Shown here in pieces: positions 1 through 5,832 of a stretch of DNA of 6,426 nt. The translations under genes and the position numbers were made by a program. How positions within the stretch are numbered: the stretch's first letter is position 1; every line of letters begins with the position of its first letter. The DNA is from an uncultured archaeon (lineage in GTDB: Archaea > Thermoproteota > CALKCG01 > B24): NCBI GenBank assembly GCA_938082915.1, contig CALKCG010000133.1, positions 1 through 6,426 of the forward strand, written 5' to 3'. The notes under the pieces are model-generated. The model worked only from the letters and a program-made list of their open reading frames with translations. It had not been told where the DNA came from and ran no database searches.

Positions 1-124
1 CGACTCCAACGTTGAACTTAGCTGCTGTCATTATGAACTCCGCTTCAGGTTTCATCCTCCTTAGAAGACTGAAAGTGTCCATAATGGTCGAATCGCCCAC
101 CAAGTCTACTTTATTTCTACACAT
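1..124 (-). pseudogene. Continuation of the CobW-type GTPase in a shifted frame (partial)
   Basis: This open frame runs from an ATG at 124, overlapping the stop of the upstream fragment, to the window edge. It encodes 41 residues beginning MCRNKVDLV, followed by FSLLRRMKPEAEF and TAAKFNVGV. NKVD is the G4 guanine-specificity motif of GTPases and TAAKFNVGV lies where the G5 SAKTGEGV-like motif is expected. It is therefore the missing second half of the same protein and not an independent gene. Family members read KEADII-x2-NKVDL across the junction. Two extra bases in GATAATG (giving GATATAATG) would restore KEGDIMCRNKVDL with that exact spacing, and losing one G from the G5 run would rejoin the frames one residue shorter. 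The real C-terminus lies outside the window. Confidence 0.65.
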
Positions 125-602
125 TATCCCCCTCTTTTATCTTCGACGCTATGAAGTAGACTATGTAGTCTCCAGCATCTAAAAGGTTTATCTCCTGGTG
201 AAGCTTAAGAAGTCTAAACGCATCTACCATGATGATTAACGGAGCAGGTTCGAATTCATTGGAGTAGAATTCCTGTATAGGATTGTAAAGTGTCGGCATC
301 AGACAACCACAGCTTCCAACCGGTTCTGTGAGGATAACATCTGGCATTAGCTCCTCTAAAATCTTCTGAGCGTATTTAATGAAAACTTGAAAATCGCAGT
401 AGAAGCATCCTCTGATGATCTCCGCTATTTCAAAACGGCAGTCTCCAGCTATAACGCTATCCACTAAAACTTCTCCCTGGTCATTTACAATCATGACCAC
501 TCGTTTTCCATAATCATTCGTCAGCGCCTCGCCTATTTTGAGTAGTAGTGCTGTCTTTCCACCTTCTAGAAAGCCTCCAATAAGGACCAATTTAGGCTTC
601 AT
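117..602 (-). pseudogene. CobW/P47K-type GTPase, N-terminal part, frame broken before NKxD
   Basis: N-terminal part of a G3E-family (CobW/HypB/UreG) GTPase, a family that helps metal or corrinoid cofactors into target enzymes. Visible motifs: a Walker A variant GGFLEGGKT right after the start, the NDQGEVLVD segment, GCFYC in the place of the CobW CxCC metal motif (middle Cys missing), EPVGSC as in the methanogen P47K-like subgroup, and the strand ending in VDAFR. The frame stops at 117-119, just where the NKxD guanine-specificity motif should follow. That motif is present in another frame (see the fragment at 1-124), so the gene is frameshifted, either truly or by a sequence error. I prefer the ATG at 602; the frame can be extended upstream to a GTG at 620, but MKPKLVLIGG is the usual N-terminus. 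It is divergent from the larE-like gene. The family call is firm; whether the gene works is not. Confidence 0.75.
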
Positions 603-634
603 GAATACTGAAATTATCACTGCTTAGAAAATCC

Positions 635-640
635 TTTAAA
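635..640 (-). promoter_or_regulatory. Possible TATA element of the CobW-type gene
   Basis: TTTAAA with flanking CGTTTAAAGG on the minus strand lies about 35 bp upstream of the preferred ATG at 602. That would give an mRNA leader of roughly ten bases. No clear Shine-Dalgarno sequence is seen. The assignment rests on position and AT content only. Confidence 0.35.
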
Positions 641-677
641 CGTTATGTTAATATTTTCTTTACATAGATTGAGTAAG

Positions 678-685
678 TTTATAAA
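678..685 (+). promoter_or_regulatory. TATA box of the larE-fdhD operon
   Basis: TTTATAAA is centred about 28 bp upstream of the ATG at 710, the standard archaeal TATA-to-start distance, which predicts a leaderless or nearly leaderless transcript. No Shine-Dalgarno sequence precedes the ATG, in keeping with this. The palindromic site at 682-696 overlaps the 3' half of the box. Confidence 0.65.
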
Positions 686-696
686 ACAGCGTTATA
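682..696 (+). promoter_or_regulatory. Palindromic operator site, larE-fdhD promoter
   Basis: TAAAACA-G-CGTTATA. It fits the TATAAC-N3-GTTATA pattern shared by four promoters in this window. Apart from the central base it is the exact reverse complement of the site before the homocysteine operon (2443-2457). It covers the end of the TATA box and the gap to the start codon, a position suited to repression. Confidence 0.6.
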
Positions 697-709
697 ATTT
701 AATATGTGA

Positions 710-1579
710 ATGACTGGAAAGCCTAAACAATCAGAATGTAAAAATGAGGTCGTCTTAAGGGCTCAAGCTCTATTGGAGAAGCTCATAAATTGGTTCAATG
801 ATAAGAATAGCGTGTTGGTCGCTTTCTCTGGTGGAGTTGATAGCTCTCTCGTAACATATGTTGCTTACAAAGCTTTAGGTGATAAGAGTCTAGCCGTTAC
901 AGCGGATTCGCTAACTCTTCCACCGGGTGAACTTGAAGACGCTATTAGAATTGCACGTTTCATAGGGATTAAACATAGAGTGGTTAAAGTCGATGAATTG
1001 AGCGATGGTGAGTTTGTTAAGAATCCTCCAGATAGATGCTACTACTGTAAGAGGTCTCTGTTGAAGGTGTTGAGTAAAATAGCCGAGGAAGAGTGTTTGA
1101 AAGTGATAGTTGATGGTTCTAATGCTGACGACTATCGAGATTTTAGACCCGGTCTTAAAGCTTTAAAGGAATTTGGAGTAAGAAGCCCACTAGCCGAAGT
1201 AGGTCTCACTAAAAGCGATGTACGGTTGATTTCGAAAATCGTAGGTCTTCCTACGGCAGATAAGCCTTCTATGGCTTGTTTAGCTTCGAGAATTCCATAT
1301 GGTGTAGAAGTAACCTACGAAAGACTTAGAAGAATTTCGGAAGCAGAAACTTATATAAGACAGCTTACTGGAGTTAGACAGGTTCGAGTTAGAGACCATG
1401 GCTATATCGCTAGAATAGAAGTCAATAGAGATGAGCGAAAAGTCTTTTTCGATGTGAATATCATGGATAGTATTTGGAGTAAACTTAGAAGTCTAGGGTA
1501 CATGTACGTGACTTTAGACCTTTACGGATATAAACCCGGAAGTCTTAACGAAATTGTTTTTAGAAAAGATAAACCATGA
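710..1579 (+). CDS. larE: LarE-like ATP-dependent sulfur transferase (PP-loop, COG1606)
   Basis: A 289-residue PP-loop enzyme of the LarE/COG1606 family. Characterised LarE adenylates a carboxylated pyridine-dinucleotide precursor and inserts sulfur on the way to the nickel-pincer cofactor. The PP-loop SGGVDSS is at residues 40-46, followed by CYYC (Cys110, Cys113), DGSNADD near 135-141, RPGLKA near 146-151, and ACLASRIPYG with Cys190 at the position of the sulfur-donating cysteine of LarE. Three cysteines (CxxC plus Cys190) fit LarE types thought to hold a [4Fe-4S] cluster and carry sulfur catalytically instead of sacrificing their own cysteine. The length is normal for the family. No larB or larC is in the window, so the target could be the nickel-pincer cofactor or another sulfur-containing product. 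fdhD follows 15 bp downstream, indicating an operon. The family is clear; the physiological substrate is unknown. Confidence 0.85.
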   Translation: MTGKPKQSECKNEVVLRAQALLEKLINWFNDKNSVLVAFSGGVDSSLVTYVAYKALGDKSLAVTADSLTLPPGELEDAIRIARFIGIKHRVVKVDELSDGEFVKNPPDRCYYCKRSLLKVLSKIAEEECLKVIVDGSNADDYRDFRPGLKALKEFGVRSPLAEVGLTKSDVRLISKIVGLPTADKPSMACLASRIPYGVEVTYERLRRISEAETYIRQLTGVRQVRVRDHGYIARIEVNRDERKVFFDVNIMDSIWSKLRSLGYMYVTLDLYGYKPGSLNEIVFRKDKP

Positions 1580-1585
1580 TAAGTC

Positions 1586-1591
1586 GGAGAG
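1586..1591 (+). promoter_or_regulatory. Shine-Dalgarno sequence of fdhD
   Basis: GGAGAG lies a few bases before the ATG at 1595, in the 15-bp gap after the larE stop. It fixes the fdhD start and shows translation from a shared mRNA, in contrast to the leaderless first gene. Confidence 0.6.
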
Positions 1592-1594
1592 ATT

Positions 1595-2380
1595 ATGAAA
1601 GCGTCAGTCGAATACACCACCTCAAGGTTCATACATGGACATATAGACGAAGTTAAGGATGAAGTAGCCGTAGAGACACCAATAACCATTTACATTAATG
1701 GAAAACGATTAAGAGTACTTTATGCAACCCCTCAAGAACTCGTGGAATTAGCCATAGGTCACCTTATAACTGAGGGATTTGTAAAAAAGCTGGAGGAAGT
1801 AATCAGAGTAGACGTGAAGGACGGCGAGGTTCATGTAGAAGCTTCGGCAGAAGTTGAGGAAAGAATAAAGTTGCATAACGCTAAGATGATCAATACAGTT
1901 AAAACCATGTGTGGATATTCTTCGGAAGAACTCGTTGAAAGCCTTCCCGTTGAGAGAGTGCAATCAAGCATTCAATGGCCTCTTAACGAGATTTTTAAAC
2001 TCGTAGGGGAACTCAACTTAGATGCATCCTTATACAGGAGGACTGGAGGAGTCCATGCAGCACTCATCGCTGATACTATAGGGGTGAAAATTTTATGCGA
2101 AGACGTAGGACGGCATAATGCCGTGGATAAGGTTGTCGGAGCCTACGCTCTGAGGAAATCCATGCACTTTAATCATACGCTCTTGGTATGTAGCGGGAGG
2201 CTTTCATCTGAAATCGTTTTGAAAGCCGTTAGAGTAGGCATACCGATACTTGCATCGATATCTGCTCCAACATCTCTCGGAGTATCGTTGGCTACACAAT
2301 TGGGAGTAACACTTATAGGGTTTATGAGGGGGTCTAAGTGCAACATATACACCCATCCTAAGAGATTGATATTGACTTAA
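1595..2380 (+). CDS. fdhD: FdhD-type sulfurtransferase for Mo/W enzymes
   Basis: A 261-residue member of the FdhD family (COG1526). In Escherichia coli, FdhD takes sulfur from the desulfurase IscS and passes it to the bis-MGD molybdenum cofactor, activating formate dehydrogenase. Family landmarks seen here: DEVAVETPI (22-30), TPQELVELAIGHL (45-57), TGGVHAA (150-156), EDVGRHNAVDK (169-179), SGRLSSE (200-206), APTSLGVSLA and YTHPKRL at the C-terminus. The functional CxxC loop reads MCGYSS: Cys106 is kept but the second cysteine is Ser109. The protein ends normally, so it looks intact. It is the second gene of the unit with larE. No formate dehydrogenase or other Mo/W enzyme is in the window. 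The family is certain; its client enzyme is not known. Confidence 0.92.
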   Translation: MKASVEYTTSRFIHGHIDEVKDEVAVETPITIYINGKRLRVLYATPQELVELAIGHLITEGFVKKLEEVIRVDVKDGEVHVEASAEVEERIKLHNAKMINTVKTMCGYSSEELVESLPVERVQSSIQWPLNEIFKLVGELNLDASLYRRTGGVHAALIADTIGVKILCEDVGRHNAVDKVVGAYALRKSMHFNHTLLVCSGRLSSEIVLKAVRVGIPILASISAPTSLGVSLATQLGVTLIGFMRGSKCNIYTHPKRLILT

Positions 2381-2419
2381 ATTGCGGATATTACTGAAAA
2401 TCATATTTCTGAGAAAATA

Positions 2420-2435
2420 TTTAAATATATTTAAA
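2420..2435 (+). promoter_or_regulatory. TATA region of the homocysteine operon
   Basis: An AT-only stretch containing TTTAAATA (2420-2427) and TTTAAA (2430-2435), centred 25-33 bp upstream of the ATG at 2457, predicts a leader of at most a few bases. There is no Shine-Dalgarno sequence. The 76-bp gap after fdhD together with this box suggests that the homocysteine genes have their own promoter and are not simply read from larE-fdhD. Confidence 0.6.
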
Positions 2436-2442
2436 CTAACTA

Positions 2443-2457
2443 TATAACGTTGTTTTA
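2443..2457 (+). promoter_or_regulatory. Palindromic operator site, homocysteine operon promoter
   Basis: TATAACG-T-TGTTTTA, ending on the A of the start codon. Its reverse complement matches the larE promoter site (682-696) at 14 of 15 bases, differing only at the centre. It lies between the TATA box and the start, over the expected transcription start site, a classic repressor position. Confidence 0.6.
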
Positions 2458-3638
2458 TGGTGAAAACTTTGACAAGCAACTATGAGTCGGAGAAACCCAT
2501 AAGGACATACGAAGAAATAAATGAGAAGATTAAAAAGGGGGATGCCGTAGTTCTAAAGGCTGATGAATTTAAACGCTTGGTCAAAGATAGAGGCGTCGAA
2601 GCAGTTGCTAAAGAAGTTGACGTTGTAACAACGGGAACCTTTGGAGCTATGTGCTCTTCTGGTGCTGTGATAAACTTAGGTCATTCAGATCCACCTATTA
2701 AGATAGATAAGGCGTGGATTAATGATGTCCCTGTTTGCCACCCGGGAGCAGCAGTGGACCTGTATATAGGTGCTACTCAGATGTCTGAAGTCAAACCGTT
2801 TGAATATGGGGGAGGCCACGTTATAGAAGACTTGATAAGCGGGAAAGAAGTTGAGTTGAAGGCTACGGCTTATGGAACAGACTGTTACCCTAGGACTAGG
2901 CTTGAAACCACATTGACTAAGTATGATTTAAATCAATTTTACATGTTGAATTTTAGAAATTCTTACCAGAAGTACGTTTGTGCAACTAATAGTAGAGACG
3001 TCACAATATACACTTACATGGGTAAACTACTACCACATTACGGTAATGCTACTTTCTCAGGATCTGGCGAATTAAACCCATTAATAAATGACCCTGAGTA
3101 CGAAACGATAGGTATTGGAACCAAGATATTTCTAGGGGGGGCGAAAGGCTATGTCATAGGTGAGGGCACTCAACACGATCCGAAGAATCAAATGGGAACT
3201 TTAATGGTCAAAGGAAACTGTATGGACATGGACCCTAAATTCGTTAGAGGAGCCGCCATCACTCGTTATGGGACGTCTATTTACGTCGGTCTAGGTATCC
3301 CGATACCTATATTGAACTTAAAAATCGCTAAAAACGCCGCAGTGACAGATGAGCAGATAACCGTTAAGATATTGGATTATGGCGTTCCGAGAAGAGATAG
3401 ACCAATTCTAGGAGAAGTCTCCTATAGAGAGCTTAAATCTGGGAAAATAGAAGTACTGGGGAAAACCGTGAAAGTCAGCCCATTATCAAGCCTTAAAGGA
3501 GCCGTAGAGGTAGCTGAAACATTAAAGAAATGGATTGAAGAGGGGCTCTTCTACTTATCTAAGCCTGTTGAAAACCTACCTAGAGACTCGGTGTTTAAGC
3601 CCATGAAGGAGAAAGCTATTATGAAAAGAATCGTTTAA
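2457..3638 (+). CDS. Homocysteine biosynthesis protein (DUF39/HcyBio, COG1900)
   Basis: A 393-residue DUF39/HcyBio protein. In Methanosarcina acetivorans the homologue MA1821, with the ferredoxin-like MA1822, is needed to make homocysteine from aspartate semialdehyde and sulfide, a route without O-acyl-homoserine that is thought to use cysteine persulfides. Seen here: TTGTFGAMCSSGA with Cys66, NDVPVCHPGAAVD with Cys94, GTDCYPR with Cys143, VCATNSRD with Cys175 and VKGNCMD with Cys255, plus glycine-rich IFLGGAKGYVIGEGTQH near 224-240. The protein ends at IMKRIV with no C-terminal CBS domain pair, which some methanogen homologues such as MJ0100 carry. The NIL-ferredoxin partner begins 11 bp downstream, the usual arrangement of this pair. 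Family and pathway are confident; activity is inferred from homology. Confidence 0.9.
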   Translation: MVKTLTSNYESEKPIRTYEEINEKIKKGDAVVLKADEFKRLVKDRGVEAVAKEVDVVTTGTFGAMCSSGAVINLGHSDPPIKIDKAWINDVPVCHPGAAVDLYIGATQMSEVKPFEYGGGHVIEDLISGKEVELKATAYGTDCYPRTRLETTLTKYDLNQFYMLNFRNSYQKYVCATNSRDVTIYTYMGKLLPHYGNATFSGSGELNPLINDPEYETIGIGTKIFLGGAKGYVIGEGTQHDPKNQMGTLMVKGNCMDMDPKFVRGAAITRYGTSIYVGLGIPIPILNLKIAKNAAVTDEQITVKILDYGVPRRDRPILGEVSYRELKSGKIEVLGKTVKVSPLSSLKGAVEVAETLKKWIEEGLFYLSKPVENLPRDSVFKPMKEKAIMKRIV

Positions 3639-3639
3639 A

Positions 3640-3645
3640 GGTGGT
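3640..3645 (+). promoter_or_regulatory. Shine-Dalgarno sequence deciding the NIL-ferredoxin start
   Basis: GGTGGT just after the upstream stop lies a few bases before the ATG at 3650. It overlaps the alternative GTG start at 3641, so the ATG is the better start. MVKVLLKF is also the normal N-terminus of NIL domains. Confidence 0.6.
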
Positions 3646-3649
3646 GTAT

Positions 3650-4039
3650 ATGGTTAAAGTATTGTTGAAGTTTCACGGCGGACTTATGAATGAGCCTATA
3701 ACTTCAACCGTAATACTTGAGAAGGGGGTTAAATTAAACATTTTAAAAGCCTCCATTCACGAGAAAGGCGGGGAAATGCTCATAGAAATACCAGATGTCT
3801 TTGCAGAGAATGTAATTGAAGCCTTTAAAAGTAAAGGTGTTGAAGTCGTAATTAAAAGGACAATATCTGTTGACTCAAATAGATGCATACATTGTGGCGC
3901 ATGTCTATCTCTTTGCCCAGTTAACGTGATTAAAATGTCCAGTGATTATTCTATAATCTTTGATGAAGATAAGTGTGTAGCTTGCGGTTTATGCATAGAT
4001 GCATGTCCAATGAAGGCTATATCACTCGTAGTTTTTTAA
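3650..4039 (+). CDS. NIL-domain 2[4Fe-4S] ferredoxin, homocysteine synthesis partner
   Basis: A 129-residue protein with two parts. Residues 1-70 form a NIL domain (MVKVLLKF at the start, NEPITSTVILEKGVKLNIL near 14-32), a small ferredoxin-like fold also found in methionine ABC transporters. Residues 74-129 are a bacterial-type ferredoxin with two CX2CX2CX3C motifs (Cys79/82/85/89 and Cys109/112/115/119), able to bind two [4Fe-4S] clusters. Size and order match MA1822 of Methanosarcina acetivorans, which works with the DUF39 protein, probably as electron or sulfur carrier in homocysteine formation. It is the last gene of its operon and converges on the HTH gene with a 15-bp gap. The frame could open at a GTG at 3641, but the ribosome binding site favours the ATG at 3650. 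Confidence 0.9.
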   Translation: MVKVLLKFHGGLMNEPITSTVILEKGVKLNILKASIHEKGGEMLIEIPDVFAENVIEAFKSKGVEVVIKRTISVDSNRCIHCGACLSLCPVNVIKMSSDYSIIFDEDKCVACGLCIDACPMKAISLVVF

Positions 4040-4064
4040 ATTCGGTTTTGGAAATTACGGTTTT
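4032..4064 (+). terminator. Likely T-rich archaeal terminator
   Basis: Three T runs on the plus strand (4032-4037, 4046-4049, 4061-4064) lie at and just after the NIL-ferredoxin stop codon, in the short gap between convergent genes. Archaeal termination commonly uses such T-rich tracts without a hairpin, and none is seen here. The last run lies inside the 3' end of the opposing HTH gene. Confidence 0.45.
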
Positions 4065-4390
4065 CTAAATCCACTTATGTACTTCTGAGTTATTTTGCAA
4101 AGTTGACATATGTCTAAAATATCTATGTTATGCGTTTCAGACGCAGCAATCTTCTCCGCAGATTTTTCTATAAACTCTCTAACATCTTCCATCTCCATTA
4201 ACTTCTCAGCAAGCCTCCATCCGCGTTTTGAGTGCATATAGTGGCTTATAGCAGCCTGCGTAGTACCTAAAGCTTTAGCAGCTGAAGTTTGAGTGAAGTT
4301 GTACTTTTCTATGAGTTTTTTGGCTATGAGAAGTCTTATGGCTGGTAGAATAAATTTAACGGATAATTCACATGGAGGTTTTAAATGCAT
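4055..4390 (-). CDS. Small HTH transcriptional regulator (COG2522-like, XRE-type HTH, CxxC)
   Basis: A 111-residue archaeal regulator. The N-terminus PPCELSVKFILPAIR (5-19) is typical of COG2522-like proteins and resembles the DNA-binding part of the archaeal thiamine regulator ThiR, but there is no ThiN effector domain here. The helix-turn-helix spans about 33-57, with FTQTSAAKALG as the positioning helix and TTQAAISHYMHSKRG as the recognition region. A helical stretch follows, then CQLC (95-98). Cys7 and this CxxC are a possible metal, Fe-S or thiol sensor (inference). The ATG at 4390 lies about 35 bp after a TATA box, and the shared palindrome at 4410-4424 sits on its promoter, suggesting autoregulation. 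It stands between the homocysteine and cysteine genes, making it the best local candidate to bind the palindromes. The signal it senses is not shown by the sequence. Confidence 0.85.
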   Translation of the reverse strand: MHLKPPCELSVKFILPAIRLLIAKKLIEKYNFTQTSAAKALGTTQAAISHYMHSKRGWRLAEKLMEMEDVREFIEKSAEKIAASETHNIDILDICQLCKITQKYISGFRKP

Positions 4391-4409
4391 AAGACTTCGA
4401 ACATATTAA

Positions 4410-4424
4410 TATTACTCAGTTATA
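4410..4424 (-). promoter_or_regulatory. Palindromic operator site, HTH gene promoter
   Basis: On the plus strand it reads TATTACT-C-AGTTATA, with 6 of 7 arm positions symmetric and the same TAnnAC-N3-GTTATA layout as the other sites. It overlaps the TATA box of the HTH gene (4420-4429) and ends 20 bp before its start codon. This is the placement expected for self-repression. Confidence 0.5.
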
Positions 4425-4429
4425 TAAAA
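4420..4429 (-). promoter_or_regulatory. TATA box of the HTH gene
   Basis: TTTTATATAA on the minus strand, centred about 35 bp before the ATG at 4390, predicts a leader of about eight bases. It lies in the 58-bp gap after the cysteine synthase stop, so the HTH gene can be transcribed separately from the gene upstream. Confidence 0.55.
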
Positions 4430-4448
4430 CTTTATACTAACCTTGCTT

Positions 4449-5777
4449 TTATCTCCCCTCTATAGAATGGAAGTACTCTTCAAATTGTTCTGCGTACTTA
4501 TAGCCTGTATCTGGAAATACTAAGACGTAAACCCCCTTGTCCTCAGCGATTTTAGTGAATGCGTGGAAAACTGCTCCAGCACTTAAGCCTATTAAGAGCC
4601 CCTCTTTTCTAGCGATTGTTAAAGCGCCCTCTATTGCCTCATTCCTTTTAACGTCTACAACTTGGTCAAAGTCTACCCAGTGAATCCATTTCATACCTGT
4701 TTCAACCCTACGTATCCCAGGAATAACTTCGTTCGGAGCAGGTTGAACACCTACTATTTTCACAGAGTCTCCGTATCTACTTTTAAAGTAGATGGATATG
4801 GCGCTCATATGCCCTGAAGTTCCTAAACCCCCTATAATATAGTTCGGTTTAAGCCCACGGCTTTCAAGCTGCTCATCTATCTCTTTAGCCGTATACTTCA
4901 GATGCACTTTGAAATTCGCATCATTCTCAAACTGATTTAAATGGGTAGCACCTTCGGATTTAGACTTAGCATCAACTTCTTCTATGGCTTCCACAGTCAA
5001 ACCTACAGGTACTCTTACAACATCCGCTCCCAAAACCTTGAGAAAAACGTCGCTAGCCTTCTGAATGGTTTTCGGTATAAATAGCCTCGTCCTCCTCCCT
5101 AAGAGGTTTGCTATAGCTGTTATGGCTATTCCAGTGTTGGTTGAGGTGGCTTCGTACAGTACATCGCCTAGTTTCCCATCTTCAAGAGCACTCATAATCA
5201 TAGACCATCCTATTCTATCTTTAACGCTGTTACTGTATGGATTAGCCCCTTCAAGCTTAGCCCAAACACTCCTATCCCCCGAAGAGAAAGACCGTAGTTT
5301 AACTAAAGGCGTCGGCCAGTCTTCATAGAGAAGCTCCAAAGTACTATCGTATACTCTAAGCCGTTTCCCCTCCGCCTTCTTCCAAACATTCAACTCATTT
5401 AAATCTACTTCTACACTTGGAATCTCCTCTTCGATCAGAACCTCGAAGCTCTTATACGGAAGCCTTGGGCCTTTAACTCCAGCTTTAATAACAGCCTCCA
5501 ACGTTATAGGCCTCAAACCTGGTTGCAGACTTTTCACTTTAACTTTAGACGAATCCACTTGAAACACTGGAACTTTATCAACTGAAAGCGTCCTCAGAGC
5601 CTCTAAAACCTCATGCCCTTTTAAAACAACCATAGTCGTCTTTTCAACTACAATAAGCTCCTTTACACTTTTCTCATTAAGAATCCGCCTATATACGGCT
5701 AGTATCTCTTTTAAATCGACGTTTACAGGCTGCTTTACTTCGCTTATACCTACGTATGTAGTCTGAATGTTTGTCAT
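4449..5777 (-). CDS. Cysteine synthase-like PLP enzyme with N-terminal ParB/SerK-like domain
   Basis: A 442-residue fusion. Residues from about 140 to 442 are a fold-type II PLP enzyme of the cysteine synthase/O-phosphoserine sulfhydrylase group: NPYSNSVKDR with the PLP lysine at 186, substrate loop TSTNTG (211-216), phosphate-binding GLGTSGH (317-323), GLSAG (397-401) and PDTGYKY (422-428). Such enzymes replace the hydroxyl-derived group of an activated serine with sulfide to give cysteine. The first 130 residues are extra; the stretch VVLKGHEVLEAL (50-61), followed by KVPVFQVD, resembles the DGHHRW segment of ParB/Srx-like folds and of archaeal serine kinase SerK, but with the catalytic Asp replaced by Lys and only one His. 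In archaea O-phosphoserine is a likely substrate, and PGIRRVE (353-359) may offer basic residues for its phosphate (inference). The ATG at 5777 is the only good start. Two palindromic sites bracket its promoter. Confidence 0.85.
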   Translation of the reverse strand: MTNIQTTYVGISEVKQPVNVDLKEILAVYRRILNEKSVKELIVVEKTTMVVLKGHEVLEALRTLSVDKVPVFQVDSSKVKVKSLQPGLRPITLEAVIKAGVKGPRLPYKSFEVLIEEEIPSVEVDLNELNVWKKAEGKRLRVYDSTLELLYEDWPTPLVKLRSFSSGDRSVWAKLEGANPYSNSVKDRIGWSMIMSALEDGKLGDVLYEATSTNTGIAITAIANLLGRRTRLFIPKTIQKASDVFLKVLGADVVRVPVGLTVEAIEEVDAKSKSEGATHLNQFENDANFKVHLKYTAKEIDEQLESRGLKPNYIIGGLGTSGHMSAISIYFKSRYGDSVKIVGVQPAPNEVIPGIRRVETGMKWIHWVDFDQVVDVKRNEAIEGALTIARKEGLLIGLSAGAVFHAFTKIAEDKGVYVLVFPDTGYKYAEQFEEYFHSIEGR

Positions 5778-5789
5778 AACACTGTTATA
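5775..5789 (-). promoter_or_regulatory. Palindromic operator site over the cysteine synthase start codon
   Basis: On the plus strand it reads CATAACA-C-TGTTATA, with 6 of 7 arm positions symmetric. It matches the shared TATAAC-N3-GTTATA pattern except at the first base and covers the ATG of the cysteine synthase gene, much as the site before the homocysteine operon touches its start codon. Confidence 0.5.
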
Positions 5790-5816
5790 TAAACAACACT
5801 ATCCTAAAAACTTTTC

Positions 5817-5830
5817 GAAAATTTATTAAA
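5817..5830 (-). promoter_or_regulatory. Probable TATA region of the cysteine synthase gene
   Basis: TTTAATAAATTTT on the minus strand, centred about 46 bp before the ATG at 5777, would give a leader near 20 bases. Another AT box, TTTATATAA around 5786-5794, is too near the start codon for the usual TATA spacing and overlaps the operator there, so I prefer this one. Confidence 0.4.
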
Positions 5831-5832
5831 GT

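Noticed and set aside
641..647. CGTTATG half-site near the CobW-type gene promoter
   Set aside because: The opposite arm at 633-639 does not match, so there is no palindrome.
2204..2479. Minus-strand open frame of 91 codons over the fdhD end
   Set aside because: It is a shadow of fdhD and the homocysteine promoter, with no recognisable motif and tyrosine/arginine-rich low-quality sequence.
5065..5328. Plus-strand open frame of 87 codons inside the cysteine synthase
   Set aside because: It lies antisense to the conserved PLP domain; its leucine/serine-rich translation is an artefact of the opposite strand.
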